A stretch of DNA of 64,000 bases from NCBI RefSeq assembly GCF_000311865.1, contig NZ_HE978580.1, positions 31,065 through 95,064 of the forward strand, given 5' to 3'. Below, one piece after another: positions 28,716 to 38,073 of this stretch. Source of the DNA: Peptoniphilus obesi ph1. GTDB taxonomy: Bacteria; Bacillota; Clostridia; Tissierellales; Peptoniphilaceae. Numbering within the stretch: the stretch's first letter is position 1; each line of letters opens with the position of its first letter. The notes under the pieces were generated by a model. That model was given only the letters and a program-made list of their open reading frames with translations. It searched no databases and was not told the DNA's origin. Both the position numbers and the translations under genes were made by a program.

Positions 28716-29336
28716 AGATTTTATTATCAAGGCTTTACCCTTGTGTAAAATAATTTTAGCTTTTTCATCAATTATTTCATTACTTACTCCAAGACTAGCT
28801 GCCCTGTTTATAGTTGAGTTTTTGACTTCATAGCTAAGTCCCTGACTAGACAGAAGTATTTTATCACTTATAGATATTATACTTAAATATTTATAATTAT
28901 CTTTAGAGAAGATATACTCTCCTTCTTCTATATAATAAATTTCATTATTATTATCTACAATTTTTATCTTTGCCTTATCAAAATATTTTTCAAGCAAAAA
29001 TATATTAGAAAGAGTGTGGTCTAGTCTGCTGCCAGTTACTGAAAGTAAAGTAATTTCATCATATTTATTTTCTATTAAATACGAAAGAGCTGATTCACTA
29101 TCAGTAAAATCTTTTCTAGTATTTAATTTAATCAGCTTTATCTTTTTATCTTCAATAAATTTTTTGCACTCCTCATCTGAAGAATCAAGATCTCCAATAA
29201 TAAGATCTGGCAAAATTTCTAAATTAATAAAATTTTTTATGCCATAATCTGCACAAACCACAAAAGAATCTTTACAATATTTTAATAAAATATCTTTATC
29301 TATTGGGTTACCAGCTGCTACAATACTTGCCTTCAT
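28707..29336 (-). CDS. thiN: Thiamine pyrophosphokinase
   Basis: 209 residues. Transfers pyrophosphate from ATP to thiamine to form ThDP. VCADYGIKNF, PDLIIGDLDSSDEE (about 41-54) and VTGSRLDHTLSN (about 97-108) are the catalytic-domain motifs. Overlaps rpe by 4 bases, the usual Firmicute order rsgA-rpe-thiN. Confidence 0.92.
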   Translation of the reverse strand: MKASIVAAGNPIDKDILLKYCKDSFVVCADYGIKNFINLEILPDLIIGDLDSSDEECKKFIEDKKIKLIKLNTRKDFTDSESALSYLIENKYDEITLLSVTGSRLDHTLSNIFLLEKYFDKAKIKIVDNNNEIYYIEEGEYIFSKDNYKYLSIISISDKILLSSQGLSYEVKNSTINRAASLGVSNEIIDEKAKIILHKGKALIIKSKD

Positions 29337-29980
29337 TTTTTAATTGCCTTAAATTTTCTCATTTCTTCCAAAGGATTTTCCTTAGAAAATATAGCAGAAC
29401 CAGCAACTAAAATATCTGCTCCAGCTTGGTATAGTTTTTCTGCATTATCTAAATTTACTCCACCATCAACTTCAATCAAGCACTTACTTGATCTTTGATC
29501 TATTATTTTTTTAGCCTCTTCTATTTTTCTGTAAGTAGACTCTATAAATTTTTGTCCTCCAAAACCTGGATTAACAGACATGAGTAATAAAATATCTATA
29601 TCATCAATAGTGTAGTCCAAAATACTAAGGTCTTCTGCAGGATTTAATACTAGTCCAGCTTTAATTCCATATGATTTTATTAAATTTATAGTTCTATTTA
29701 AATGTTTTGTTGAAGCTGGATGTATTGATAAAATATTTGCCCCAGAATCTGCAAAAGCAGGAATATAATTTTCTGGATTTTCAATCATCAAATGTACATC
29801 AAAATCAATATCGGTCAATGATCTAAATTGTTTAACGATTCCTGGTCCAAAAGAAATATTAGGCACGTAATTACCATCCATAATATCCACATGGACATAA
29901 TCAATTTTTGCTTCATTCATATCAGAAAAATCTTTTCTTATATTTGTAAAATCACATGAAAGTATTGATGGCGATATCAT
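29333..29980 (-). CDS. rpe: Ribulose-phosphate 3-epimerase
   Basis: 215-residue TIM-barrel enzyme interconverting ribulose 5-phosphate and xylulose 5-phosphate. SPSILSCDF at the start, VHVDIMDGNYVPN with metal-binding residues (about 30-42), and VNPGFGGQKFI (about 136-146) are diagnostic. Follows rsgA without a gap. Confidence 0.96.
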   Translation of the reverse strand: MISPSILSCDFTNIRKDFSDMNEAKIDYVHVDIMDGNYVPNISFGPGIVKQFRSLTDIDFDVHLMIENPENYIPAFADSGANILSIHPASTKHLNRTINLIKSYGIKAGLVLNPAEDLSILDYTIDDIDILLLMSVNPGFGGQKFIESTYRKIEEAKKIIDQRSSKCLIEVDGGVNLDNAEKLYQAGADILVAGSAIFSKENPLEEMRKFKAIKK

Positions 29981-30838
29981 TTAGTAGCTCCCCTTTTCTT
30001 TTAGTTCTTTATAAATCATCTTGTAGTTTTCATATCGAGTTTTTGGAATTATAAAATTCTCAACATCTTCTTTTACCTTGCAATTTGGCTCATCTATATG
30101 ATCACAATCATTAAATTTGCATTCAGCAGAAGCTTTTTCAAATTCTCTAAAATAATCTTTTAAATCTCTTGGATAAAGGTCTAATCTGATGTTGGAAAAA
30201 CCAGGTGTATCAAATAAATATATATTATCTTCTCCTGTAAAAAGTTCAGTATGTCTAGTTGTGTGTTTTCCTCTTTTAGTCTTTTTGGAAACTTCTCCAA
30301 CTTTTATTTCTTTATTTAATATATTGGATGCTATAGTTGACTTTCCTGCTGCAGAAACTCCGCACAAAGCTGTTGTTTTATTTTTTAAATAGTCTCTTAA
30401 TAAATCAATTGTAAAATCGTATTTATAAGATATTAAAAAAGTTTTAAATCCAGCTTTCCTATATATGTCATAAACTTTTTTTGCTTCATTTTCTGCAAGG
30501 TCATACTTATTAATAGCAACTAATATATCTACCTTGTGTTCATATTCGCAAATCATTTTGTCTATTAAGTTAAGATTATAATCTGGATCTTTGGTTGGTA
30601 TCACTATTAAAACTTGGTCAACATTTGCAACTGGTGGTCTTAGAATTTTATTTTTCCTAGGATATACTTTTTCTATATATCCTAGTTGATCTTTTTCTTG
30701 CCTAAATTCAACATCATCTCCGACCATAGGAGCTGTTGAATTATTTCTAAAATTACCTCTTGCTCTTGTTTCGTAAATTTGTCCTTGGCTATTTACATAG
30801 TAAAATCCACCTGTAAGTTTAACTATCTTTCCTTGCAT
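29981..30838 (-). CDS. rsgA: Small ribosomal subunit biogenesis GTPase RsgA
   Basis: 285 residues: N-terminal OB fold, circularly permuted GTPase with NKYD (G4, about 109-112) before GVSAAGKST (G1, about 159-167) and DTPGFS (G3, about 212), and a C-terminal zinc finger with CKFNDCDHIDEPNCKV. Assists 30S maturation. Sits after the PASTA kinase, which phosphorylates RsgA homologues in Bacillus. Confidence 0.95.
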   Translation of the reverse strand: MQGKIVKLTGGFYYVNSQGQIYETRARGNFRNNSTAPMVGDDVEFRQEKDQLGYIEKVYPRKNKILRPPVANVDQVLIVIPTKDPDYNLNLIDKMICEYEHKVDILVAINKYDLAENEAKKVYDIYRKAGFKTFLISYKYDFTIDLLRDYLKNKTTALCGVSAAGKSTIASNILNKEIKVGEVSKKTKRGKHTTRHTELFTGEDNIYLFDTPGFSNIRLDLYPRDLKDYFREFEKASAECKFNDCDHIDEPNCKVKEDVENFIIPKTRYENYKMIYKELKEKGSY

Positions 30839-30848
30839 TATAAATACC

Positions 30849-32876
30849 TCAATTTATTTTTTGAGTTTCAGCTTTCTTTCCATCTAAATAAATCACAAAT
30901 TCATCTCCCTTTGATACATATTGCAAAGGAACTTCTACATTTCCTTGAGATGATTCTTTGTTCCAATCATAAATCTTATATTGTTTGCCATCACGAGTAT
31001 ACCTCCAAACAGTTACTTTGTGAGTTTTATCGTCTTTTGGCATATTAATCGTTAAATTCTGGGGGAGACCCTCATCATCATTTGATGTGTTGTTTTCTCT
31101 AGCAGATTCATTTCTCTTATCTGGTTTTGTTTGTTTATTACTGTTATTTTCTTCCCCTGAGCTATCCTCTGGTCCAGATGAAACATATAATTTTATTTGA
31201 CTTCCCTTATCAGCATTTCCACTTGGTTCTGTGTAAACGACCTCATCTACTCCAACTTTATTAGATTTTACTGCTTCGATTTGAACAATAAATCCTAAAC
31301 TTTCTAAAGTTGCTTTAGCATCTGATGCCTTAACCCCTTTTAAATTAGGAATTTTTTGATCTTTATCTTCTTTTCCTTTTGATACATAGACTGTTATATT
31401 TTTGTTGTTTGCAACTTCACTTCCTGCAGATGGTTCTTGTCTAAATATTTGGTCTTCAGGATATTCATCTGAATATTCAAGTTCTATGTCTACTATTTTA
31501 AGTCCAGATTCTTCTACTATAGCTTGACCTTCATCAAGAGTTTTCCCAACCAAGTTTGGAACCTTAGTTATATCTGCGATTACATTAATAAGAACTTTAA
31601 TTGAAGAACCTTCTTCTAATTCAGTGCCTTCTTTTGGATCTTGTTCCAAGACTTTTCTATTTACTTCATCATAATTTTCTGTAAAATCAGCTTCCATTAC
31701 AAAACCAAGCTTTTCAATTTCAGCCTTGGCTTCATCTTGGCTTAAACCAACTACATTAGGAACAGTTATTAATTTAGTCTCTTCTTGATCACGATTTGAA
31801 TTATTAAACAATTTTGGAACTACAAAAAATAATAAAGCTGCAAGTAGAAGTGCTGTTACAACTCCAAGAATCGCCGGAAATGAGGATTCTTTTTTAGCCT
31901 TTGTCTTACTAGATCTTTTTTGTCTTTCTATTTCATCCCTGTCTCTTCTTACATCTTTTCTATTTAAGACTGGTGATTCCCTTAATCCTGTTCTTGATAT
32001 AGGACTAGTATTTTCCATTCGAGTGCTATAAGCAAGATTTGATGTTCTGCCCATTTGTATATTTCTTATATCTCTTACAAGCAAATATACATCAGAGTAT
32101 CTATCATCTGGATCTTTCATTGTCATCTTCTTAACAATTTGATCTGTATATTGAGAAACTTGAGGATTTCTTGAAGATGGCATTGGCATATTGCTTTGAA
32201 CTTGCATCAAGGCAACTGAAACAGGATTATCTGCATCAAATGGCAACTGTCCTGTTAGCATTTCAAATAATACAATTCCTAATGAATATATGTCTGACCT
32301 GTTATCAACCTTAGCCCCTCTTGCTTGCTCTGGTGAGAAATAATGAACAGATCCCATAATTGCATTAGTGGCTGTCACTGTTGAATTATCAGAGACTCTA
32401 GCAATTCCAAAATCTGTAACCTTTATTCTATCATCCTTGGTTATCATGATGTTTTGAGATTTAATATCTCTGTGAACGATACCCTTGGAATGGGCTATTT
32501 TCAAAGCCTCTGCAATTTGAACAGTATATTCTAAGGCCGTCTTTTCACTTAATTTTCCTAGTTCATTTATTTTCTCTTTTAATGTTGTACCATCAATATA
32601 CTCCATTACTATATAATGAACTTTTTCATTTTCTATATCTTCAGTTCCTACATCATATATGCTAACAATATTTGGATGAGAAATACTCGCTGCAGCTAGC
32701 GATTCTCTTTTGAATTTTCTTATAAAATTGTTGTCACCATTATATTCTGCTTTTAAAGTCTTAATAGCAACAATCCTATCTAGTTTTCTATCATGAGCTT
32801 TGTAGACATCTCCCATGCCACCAGTGCCGATTTTTTGAAGAACCTCATATCTGTTAGCTAATAAATTGCCTATCAT
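30849..32876 (-). CDS. prkC: PASTA-domain Ser/Thr protein kinase (PrkC/PknB/Stk)
   Basis: 675 residues. Kinase domain at about 10-270 with GTGGMGDVYKA, Lys39, HRDIKSQN and DFGIARV; juxtamembrane linker; one membrane span near 340-358; three extracellular PASTA repeats beginning VPNVVG, VPNLVG and IPNLKG; then a low-complexity linker and a C-terminal sheet-like segment of about 75 residues. PASTA domains sense muropeptides or lipid II. The phosphatase gene is immediately upstream. Likely substrates here include the FHA partner and division proteins, but that is inference. Confidence 0.95.
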   Translation of the reverse strand: MIGNLLANRYEVLQKIGTGGMGDVYKAHDRKLDRIVAIKTLKAEYNGDNNFIRKFKRESLAAASISHPNIVSIYDVGTEDIENEKVHYIVMEYIDGTTLKEKINELGKLSEKTALEYTVQIAEALKIAHSKGIVHRDIKSQNIMITKDDRIKVTDFGIARVSDNSTVTATNAIMGSVHYFSPEQARGAKVDNRSDIYSLGIVLFEMLTGQLPFDADNPVSVALMQVQSNMPMPSSRNPQVSQYTDQIVKKMTMKDPDDRYSDVYLLVRDIRNIQMGRTSNLAYSTRMENTSPISRTGLRESPVLNRKDVRRDRDEIERQKRSSKTKAKKESSFPAILGVVTALLLAALLFFVVPKLFNNSNRDQEETKLITVPNVVGLSQDEAKAEIEKLGFVMEADFTENYDEVNRKVLEQDPKEGTELEEGSSIKVLINVIADITKVPNLVGKTLDEGQAIVEESGLKIVDIELEYSDEYPEDQIFRQEPSAGSEVANNKNITVYVSKGKEDKDQKIPNLKGVKASDAKATLESLGFIVQIEAVKSNKVGVDEVVYTEPSGNADKGSQIKLYVSSGPEDSSGEENNSNKQTKPDKRNESARENNTSNDDEGLPQNLTINMPKDDKTHKVTVWRYTRDGKQYKIYDWNKESSQGNVEVPLQYVSKGDEFVIYLDGKKAETQKIN

Positions 32877-32880
32877 CTCT

Positions 32881-33603
32881 TCACCTACTTGTACTTATTA
32901 AAATAAATGTTATATTATCTATTCCGCCATTTTTAAGCGCTAAATCAAGAAGCTTTTTAGCACTTGTTTCTAAATCATTTGAATTTATAACTTCTAAGAT
33001 TTCATCTTCGCTTACCATATTTGTTAATCCATCTGAACATAATAAATAAATGCTATCAGGATTAAAATCCATAGATTCTACATCAACACTTAATTTTTCA
33101 GATGTTCCTAATGCTTTTGTAAGCACATTTTTCTTTGGATGATTCTTAGCCTCTTCTTCGTTAATTTCTCCAATTTCTATTAGATAATTAACAAAAGAGT
33201 CGTCTTTAGTAATCCTTTTTATAGAACTATTTATTTCATAAATTCTACTGTCCCCAACATTTGTATAATATAAATTATCTTCATCAATGTATATTAAGGA
33301 AAGGGTAGTTCCCATTCCTCTATATTCATTCTTTTCTACAGACATTTCTAGAATTTTTTCATTTGCCTTATAAACAGATTCTTTGATTGCTAAAGCAATT
33401 TCTTCTTTATCATCAATTTCTCTGTTGTCTAAAACTTGACTTATAGTTTTAACTGCTGTTTGGCTTGCGATTTCGCCAGCCTTATGTCCACCCATACCAT
33501 CAGCCAGGATAAAATATTTTTTATTATCTTGATCTATATAATATGAATCTTCATTATTTTCGCGAACTATTCCCTTGTCTGTTACGGCTATAAAATTAAT
33601 CAT
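32881..33603 (-). CDS. stp: PP2C-type Ser/Thr phosphatase (Stp/PrpC)
   Basis: 240-residue PPM phosphatase removing phosphate from PrkC targets. VRENNEDSYY (about 13-22), ILADGMGGHKAGE (about 33-45), VGDSRIY and SDGLTNMV, DNIT give the metal-binding aspartates. The chosen ATG has AAGGAGG in front; the frame is open 20 codons further into rlmN. Four bases separate it from prkC. Confidence 0.95.
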   Translation of the reverse strand: MINFIAVTDKGIVRENNEDSYYIDQDNKKYFILADGMGGHKAGEIASQTAVKTISQVLDNREIDDKEEIALAIKESVYKANEKILEMSVEKNEYRGMGTTLSLIYIDEDNLYYTNVGDSRIYEINSSIKRITKDDSFVNYLIEIGEINEEEAKNHPKKNVLTKALGTSEKLSVDVESMDFNPDSIYLLCSDGLTNMVSEDEILEVINSNDLETSAKKLLDLALKNGGIDNITFILISTSR

Positions 33604-33604
33604 T

Positions 33605-34627
33605 TCAGCCTCCTTTATAATCACGTCTAAGTTGTCCGCAGGAAGCATTAATATCTGCTCCAAGCTCTCTTCTTATTGTAACATTAAGGCCCTTAGATTC
33701 AAGCTTTTTCTTAAAGGCATAGACTGATCTTTTGTCTGGTCTTTTGCCAGAATATTCCTTAATATTATTAAGGGGAATCAAGTTTATATGAACTTTTAAA
33801 TTATTTAGAAGATTTTTTAATTCCTTAACATTTTGGTCTTTATCATTTTCACAATTTATCAAAGTATACTCAATTGTAAGCCTTGTATTTGTTTGGTCGC
33901 AATAATATTTACAAGCTTTAAGCGCTTCTTCAATTGAATATTTATTAGTGATTGGCATAATTGCTTTTCTATCCTCATTATTGCTGGCATGAAGTGATAA
34001 TGCCAAGGTAACAGGATATTTTTTATCTGCTAATTTATAAATATTTTCAACAATTCCACAAGTTGATATTGTTAAATTTCTATAAGAAAAATTTCGTCCA
34101 TTTTCATCATGAATTAAATCTAAAAATCTAATTAGGTTTTCATAATTATCAAGTGGTTCTCCACTTCCCATTAAAACTACATTAGAAAGATTTATTCCAT
34201 ACTCATTTTCGACAGAATATATTTGAGATAACATTTCAGAAGCTGTTAGGTTTCTTACCCTGCCTTCTTTTGTTGATGCACAAAATACACATGACATCCT
34301 ACAACCAACTTGAGTAGATATGCAAAGTGAATATCCAAATTTATACTTTATTAAAGATCCCTCTATAATATTTCCATCATCTAATTGGTATAAAAGTTTT
34401 TTTGTTTCATCTATTTTTGATGAATAGTCTTTTAAAATACTAAGTTTTCTAATTTCTTCATTTTCTAATAAATTATCTATTAATTTCTTTGGTAAATTTG
34501 AATTTTTTATATCTAATCTTTTTTGTGCATGAAAAAAATTAAATAATTGCTTAGCTCTAAATTCTTTTTCACCATATTTTTTTACAATTTCTTTTAATTC
34601 ATCTATATATAAAGAATTTAATTCCAT
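33605..34627 (-). CDS. rlmN: Dual-specificity 23S rRNA/tRNA C2-adenine methyltransferase
   Basis: 340-residue radical SAM enzyme. CRMSCVFCAS provides the CX3CX2C iron-sulfur cluster motif (about 112-121); GEPLDN and LSLHASN follow; the C-terminal Cys in NASCGQL is the catalytic one. Methylates A2503 of 23S rRNA and A37 of some tRNAs in characterised bacteria. One base separates it from rsmB. Confidence 0.96.
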   Translation of the reverse strand: MELNSLYIDELKEIVKKYGEKEFRAKQLFNFFHAQKRLDIKNSNLPKKLIDNLLENEEIRKLSILKDYSSKIDETKKLLYQLDDGNIIEGSLIKYKFGYSLCISTQVGCRMSCVFCASTKEGRVRNLTASEMLSQIYSVENEYGINLSNVVLMGSGEPLDNYENLIRFLDLIHDENGRNFSYRNLTISTCGIVENIYKLADKKYPVTLALSLHASNNEDRKAIMPITNKYSIEEALKACKYYCDQTNTRLTIEYTLINCENDKDQNVKELKNLLNNLKVHINLIPLNNIKEYSGKRPDKRSVYAFKKKLESKGLNVTIRRELGADINASCGQLRRDYKGG

Positions 34628-34628
34628 A

Positions 34629-35948
34629 CTACTTCCTTTTTAATTTGCAGATGCAAAAACCATCAGTATTATCTATATTTGGATAAAATCTCTTAAAATC
34701 TTGATCCATAGTTTTTACTATTTCAAAATTATCATTTTCTTTTAATACTGATTTTACAACATCTTCATTTTCAGTCTTGCTAAGCGTGCAAGTAGAATAT
34801 AAAAGATTTCCACCAACTTTTACATAAGACAAGGCATTTTTTAAAATTTGCTTTTGTAAACTAGCAAGATTTTTTAAATCTTCATTGTCCTTGTTATATC
34901 TTATTTCAGGCTTTCTCCTATAAAGCCCAAGTCCCGAACAGGGTGCATCCACTAAAACTAAATCAAATTTATCGATAAAATCTTTGTTTATTTTGCTTGC
35001 ATCATTCTCTCTAAGACTGATATTTTTTATGCCTAGTCTTTTTATATTTTGATCCATCTTTCTTAGCCTAGCAGAAGATATATCACAAGCTAGTATAGAT
35101 GCTTCTCTATTTAATAAAGAAAGGTTTATACTTTTGCCACCAGGAGCAGCACAAAGGTCTAAAATTTCTCTTTCTTCTTTATCTGTCGCAATTTCTGCAA
35201 CTATTATTGATGCTAGGTCTTGTATATAAAAATAACCTTTTTTAAATAAATCGCTGTTTATAATATTTTCTGGATTTAATATTTCTAGACAGTTTTTACT
35301 GTATGAGTTTTCACTATAAGAGAACTTATTTTTATCTAATAATTCTTTAAAAGCTGCAATACTTGTTTTTACTGTGTTTACTCTTATAAAGAATGGTGCT
35401 TCTTCATTATTTTTTCTTAACAAGTCTTCAGTAAATTCTTTACCTTCTTCTTTTAAAATTTCATCTACAAAAAATTGAGGATGGGAATATTTTATTGATA
35501 AATACTTGCTATAATCATTTTTCTTCAAATCATCAATATAATATCCACTTGCTATTATTTTTTCTTTGTCTCTTACAATGTTTCTTAAAACTCCATTTAC
35601 AAAGGAAATACTGCCCTTATTTCCATTCTTCTTAGCTAATTCAACTGATTCATTTACTATTGAATAAGCGGGGATTTTATCTGTAAAAAAGATTTGATAA
35701 ACGCCCATTTCTAAATTTATTAAGATTAAGTCATGGATTTTTTTCAATCTAAGCTTGGAGTTTTTTCTAATAATATAGTCTAGTAAAATTTTATTTTTTA
35801 AAACGCCCTTACAAATATTGGCAAGTAAATTATAATCAATATCTTTTATATTTTTATTAGAAGCTCTTTTTAATTCATCATTTAAAAAAGCACCCTTATT
35901 TATTACATTATTTAATATTAAGAGTGCTTCTGCTCTAGGATTAACCAT
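34629..35948 (-). CDS. rsmB: 16S rRNA m5C967 methyltransferase
   Basis: 439 residues: N-terminal NusB-like RNA-binding domain (1-145), then a Rossmann methyltransferase with DLCAAPGGKS (about 247-256), VDAPCSGLGLYRRKPEIRY and catalytic-cysteine motif YSTCTLSKTEN. Gene order fmt-peptidase-rsmB-rlmN-phosphatase-kinase is the Firmicute standard. Confidence 0.95.
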   Translation of the reverse strand: MVNPRAEALLILNNVINKGAFLNDELKRASNKNIKDIDYNLLANICKGVLKNKILLDYIIRKNSKLRLKKIHDLILINLEMGVYQIFFTDKIPAYSIVNESVELAKKNGNKGSISFVNGVLRNIVRDKEKIIASGYYIDDLKKNDYSKYLSIKYSHPQFFVDEILKEEGKEFTEDLLRKNNEEAPFFIRVNTVKTSIAAFKELLDKNKFSYSENSYSKNCLEILNPENIINSDLFKKGYFYIQDLASIIVAEIATDKEEREILDLCAAPGGKSINLSLLNREASILACDISSARLRKMDQNIKRLGIKNISLRENDASKINKDFIDKFDLVLVDAPCSGLGLYRRKPEIRYNKDNEDLKNLASLQKQILKNALSYVKVGGNLLYSTCTLSKTENEDVVKSVLKENDNFEIVKTMDQDFKRFYPNIDNTDGFCICKLKRK

Positions 35949-35951
35949 ATA

Positions 35952-36638
35952 TTAATCCCTTCTTCTTGATAAGGCTAATAGTCTTAAAAGTTGTCCTATT
36001 GCTACTATTGTTGATGCTATATAAGTTAGGGCAGCTGCTTCTAAAACTTTCTTTGAGCCCTTTAAATCTTCTGTATTTAAAATTCCTTGAGCTAATTCTT
36101 TTTGAGCCCTTCTACTTGCATCAAACTCAACTGGTAGAGTTACAATTTGAAATAATACTGTGATTGCAAATAGGGCAATACCAACTTTTAAAAAGAAGCT
36201 TGAAAAAAATAAACCAAGCATAATCAAAAACATTGATGTTTGAGACCCTATATTAGCAGCAGGAACAAGTGCCGCTCTAATTTTTATCGGAGTGTATCCA
36301 CTCGCATGTTGTATAGCATGTCCAACTTCATGAGCAGCTATTGCTAAAGATGCTACTGAGCTTCTATTGTAGATATCATCAGACAAATATAGTGCATTTG
36401 TTTCTGGGTTAAAATTATCTGTCAATTTTCCATTTATCCTATTTATTTCAACATTATTTAATCCATTCCTATCTAATATTCTCCTAGCTACATCTCTTCC
36501 TGTTAAGCCAGTGTTGGAGTCTACTCTTAAATATTTAGAGTAAGCTGAGTTTATTTTTGCTTGTGCATATAAGGCAAGTAGAAGTCCAGGTAAGATATAA
36601 ATTAAATAATCAAAGCCATATCCATAATATCCGTACAT
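35952..36638 (-). CDS. Membrane zinc metallopeptidase (YugP family)
   Basis: 228 residues, PF04298-type neutral zinc peptidase. The zinc motif HEVGHAIQH lies near residue 103; hydrophobic segments flank it at about 5-25, 137-165 and 205-220. GYYGYGFDYLIYILPG at the N terminus is typical. Substrate unknown in the family. Located between fmt and rsmB, an arrangement common in Clostridia. Confidence 0.9.
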   Translation of the reverse strand: MYGYYGYGFDYLIYILPGLLLALYAQAKINSAYSKYLRVDSNTGLTGRDVARRILDRNGLNNVEINRINGKLTDNFNPETNALYLSDDIYNRSSVASLAIAAHEVGHAIQHASGYTPIKIRAALVPAANIGSQTSMFLIMLGLFFSSFFLKVGIALFAITVLFQIVTLPVEFDASRRAQKELAQGILNTEDLKGSKKVLEAAALTYIASTIVAIGQLLRLLALSRRRD

Positions 36639-36653
36639 ATTATTTCCTCCAGT

Positions 36654-37580
36654 CTATTTTCCTAAAATAGTACCTTTTTCAATTTTATTTCCAAGTAAAA
36701 ATGACTTTATATCCATTTCTTTTTTGCCTGGAAATTGAAGCCTTTTAACATTTATATGACCATCTAGGGTCGCTATTTTTAATTCCTTATTGCTACTAAC
36801 AACTTCTCCATTGGCTGCATCAGTTTTTTCTTTATCTATTGAAATATCTGTGATTTTAAATCTAGTTCCATCTAGGGTTGTTGAAATTGCGTATCTTTTT
36901 GGCATAGCTCTTAAAATTCTTTGAATTTCTTCAGCTGATTGTTTTTCAAAATCAATAAAGCCATCTTCTTTAAAAATTTTTTTAGCATAGCTTGATTTTG
37001 AATCATCTTGTTTTTGAAATTCAATTTTATCTTCTTTTAAATCTTCTATAAACTCAATTATTAAATCAGATCCGATCCTACTTAAATCTTCTTCTAATTC
37101 TTCAAAGTTTTTATCATTAATTTCTGTCTTTTTGATAAGAGCAACATCGCCTGTATCGAGTCCTTCTTCCATTTTCATTATGCTAACTCCAGATTCTTTA
37201 TCTCCTTGCATAATGGCTCTTTGAATTGGGGCTGCTCCTCTTAGTTCAGGAAGTATTGATGCGTGAATATTAACTGAATAATATTTTGGAATATCCAAAA
37301 TTTTTCTAGTTAATAATTGACCAAAAGCAACAACTACAAATAAATCAGCTTCTAAAGATTTAAGATATTCCATAGATTCTTCTGAGTTGATATCCATAGT
37401 TTGATAAATATTTAAACCTAGCTTTAAAGCTTCTTCCTTCACTTCATTGGCCTTAACTTTTTTGCCCCTGCCTCTTTTTTTATCTACTCCTGTAACTACA
37501 CAGACAAGATCTTCACACTCATTTAATCTTCTCATTGCTTGATTTCCAAAGCTAGAGTTTGACATAAAAACTATTTTCAT
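36654..37580 (-). CDS. fmt: Methionyl-tRNA formyltransferase
   Basis: 308 residues. Formylates initiator Met-tRNA. VNIHASILPELRGAAPIQRAI (about 104-124) holds the Asn-His catalytic motif, and EEGLDTGDVAL follows; the C-terminal OB-fold binds tRNA. Overlaps def by 4 bases; deformylase and formyltransferase act at the two ends of the same cycle. Confidence 0.97.
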   Translation of the reverse strand: MKIVFMSNSSFGNQAMRRLNECEDLVCVVTGVDKKRGRGKKVKANEVKEEALKLGLNIYQTMDINSEESMEYLKSLEADLFVVVAFGQLLTRKILDIPKYYSVNIHASILPELRGAAPIQRAIMQGDKESGVSIMKMEEGLDTGDVALIKKTEINDKNFEELEEDLSRIGSDLIIEFIEDLKEDKIEFQKQDDSKSSYAKKIFKEDGFIDFEKQSAEEIQRILRAMPKRYAISTTLDGTRFKITDISIDKEKTDAANGEVVSSNKELKIATLDGHINVKRLQFPGKKEMDIKSFLLGNKIEKGTILGK

Positions 37581-38056
37581 TCTTTTACTTCCTCATTATC
37601 CTTTACTACATACATTTCTATCGCCCTATCTGAATATAAAATTCCATTTAGGTGGTCAATTTCGTGTTGGATAATTCTAGCTAAAAAATCTCTTGTTTCC
37701 AAAGTTTTCTTGTTATTATCTTTGTCATAATAATCAACTACTATATGGGTGGCTCTTTTTACACTGCCTTGTTTATGTGGAAGTGATAAACAGCCTTCGA
37801 TTTGAACTTCTTCCCCATCCATTTCTTTTATTACAGGGTTTACCATTTCAAGTTTATTATCTTCCCCATCATCAATTACTATAACCCTTTTTAAAATTCC
37901 AACTTGTGGAGCTGCTAATCCCACTCCTTCTGCATGGTACATAGTTTCAAACATATCTTCTACTAAATATTTTAATCTATTATCAAATTTTGTAACTTCT
38001 CTTGATTGTTTTCTTAATAATGGATCATCATCTATTCTAATATTTCTTATTGCCAT
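37577..38056 (-). CDS. def: Peptide deformylase
   Basis: 159 residues. Removes the formyl group from nascent proteins. GVGLAAPQVG (motif 1, about 44-53), EGCLSLP (motif 2 with metal Cys) and QHEIDHLNG (motif 3 HExxH) are complete. Size fits the type I group. Confidence 0.97.
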   Translation of the reverse strand: MAIRNIRIDDDPLLRKQSREVTKFDNRLKYLVEDMFETMYHAEGVGLAAPQVGILKRVIVIDDGEDNKLEMVNPVIKEMDGEEVQIEGCLSLPHKQGSVKRATHIVVDYYDKDNNKKTLETRDFLARIIQHEIDHLNGILYSDRAIEMYVVKDNEEVKE

Positions 38057-38073
38057 AAATTCACCTTCATTTT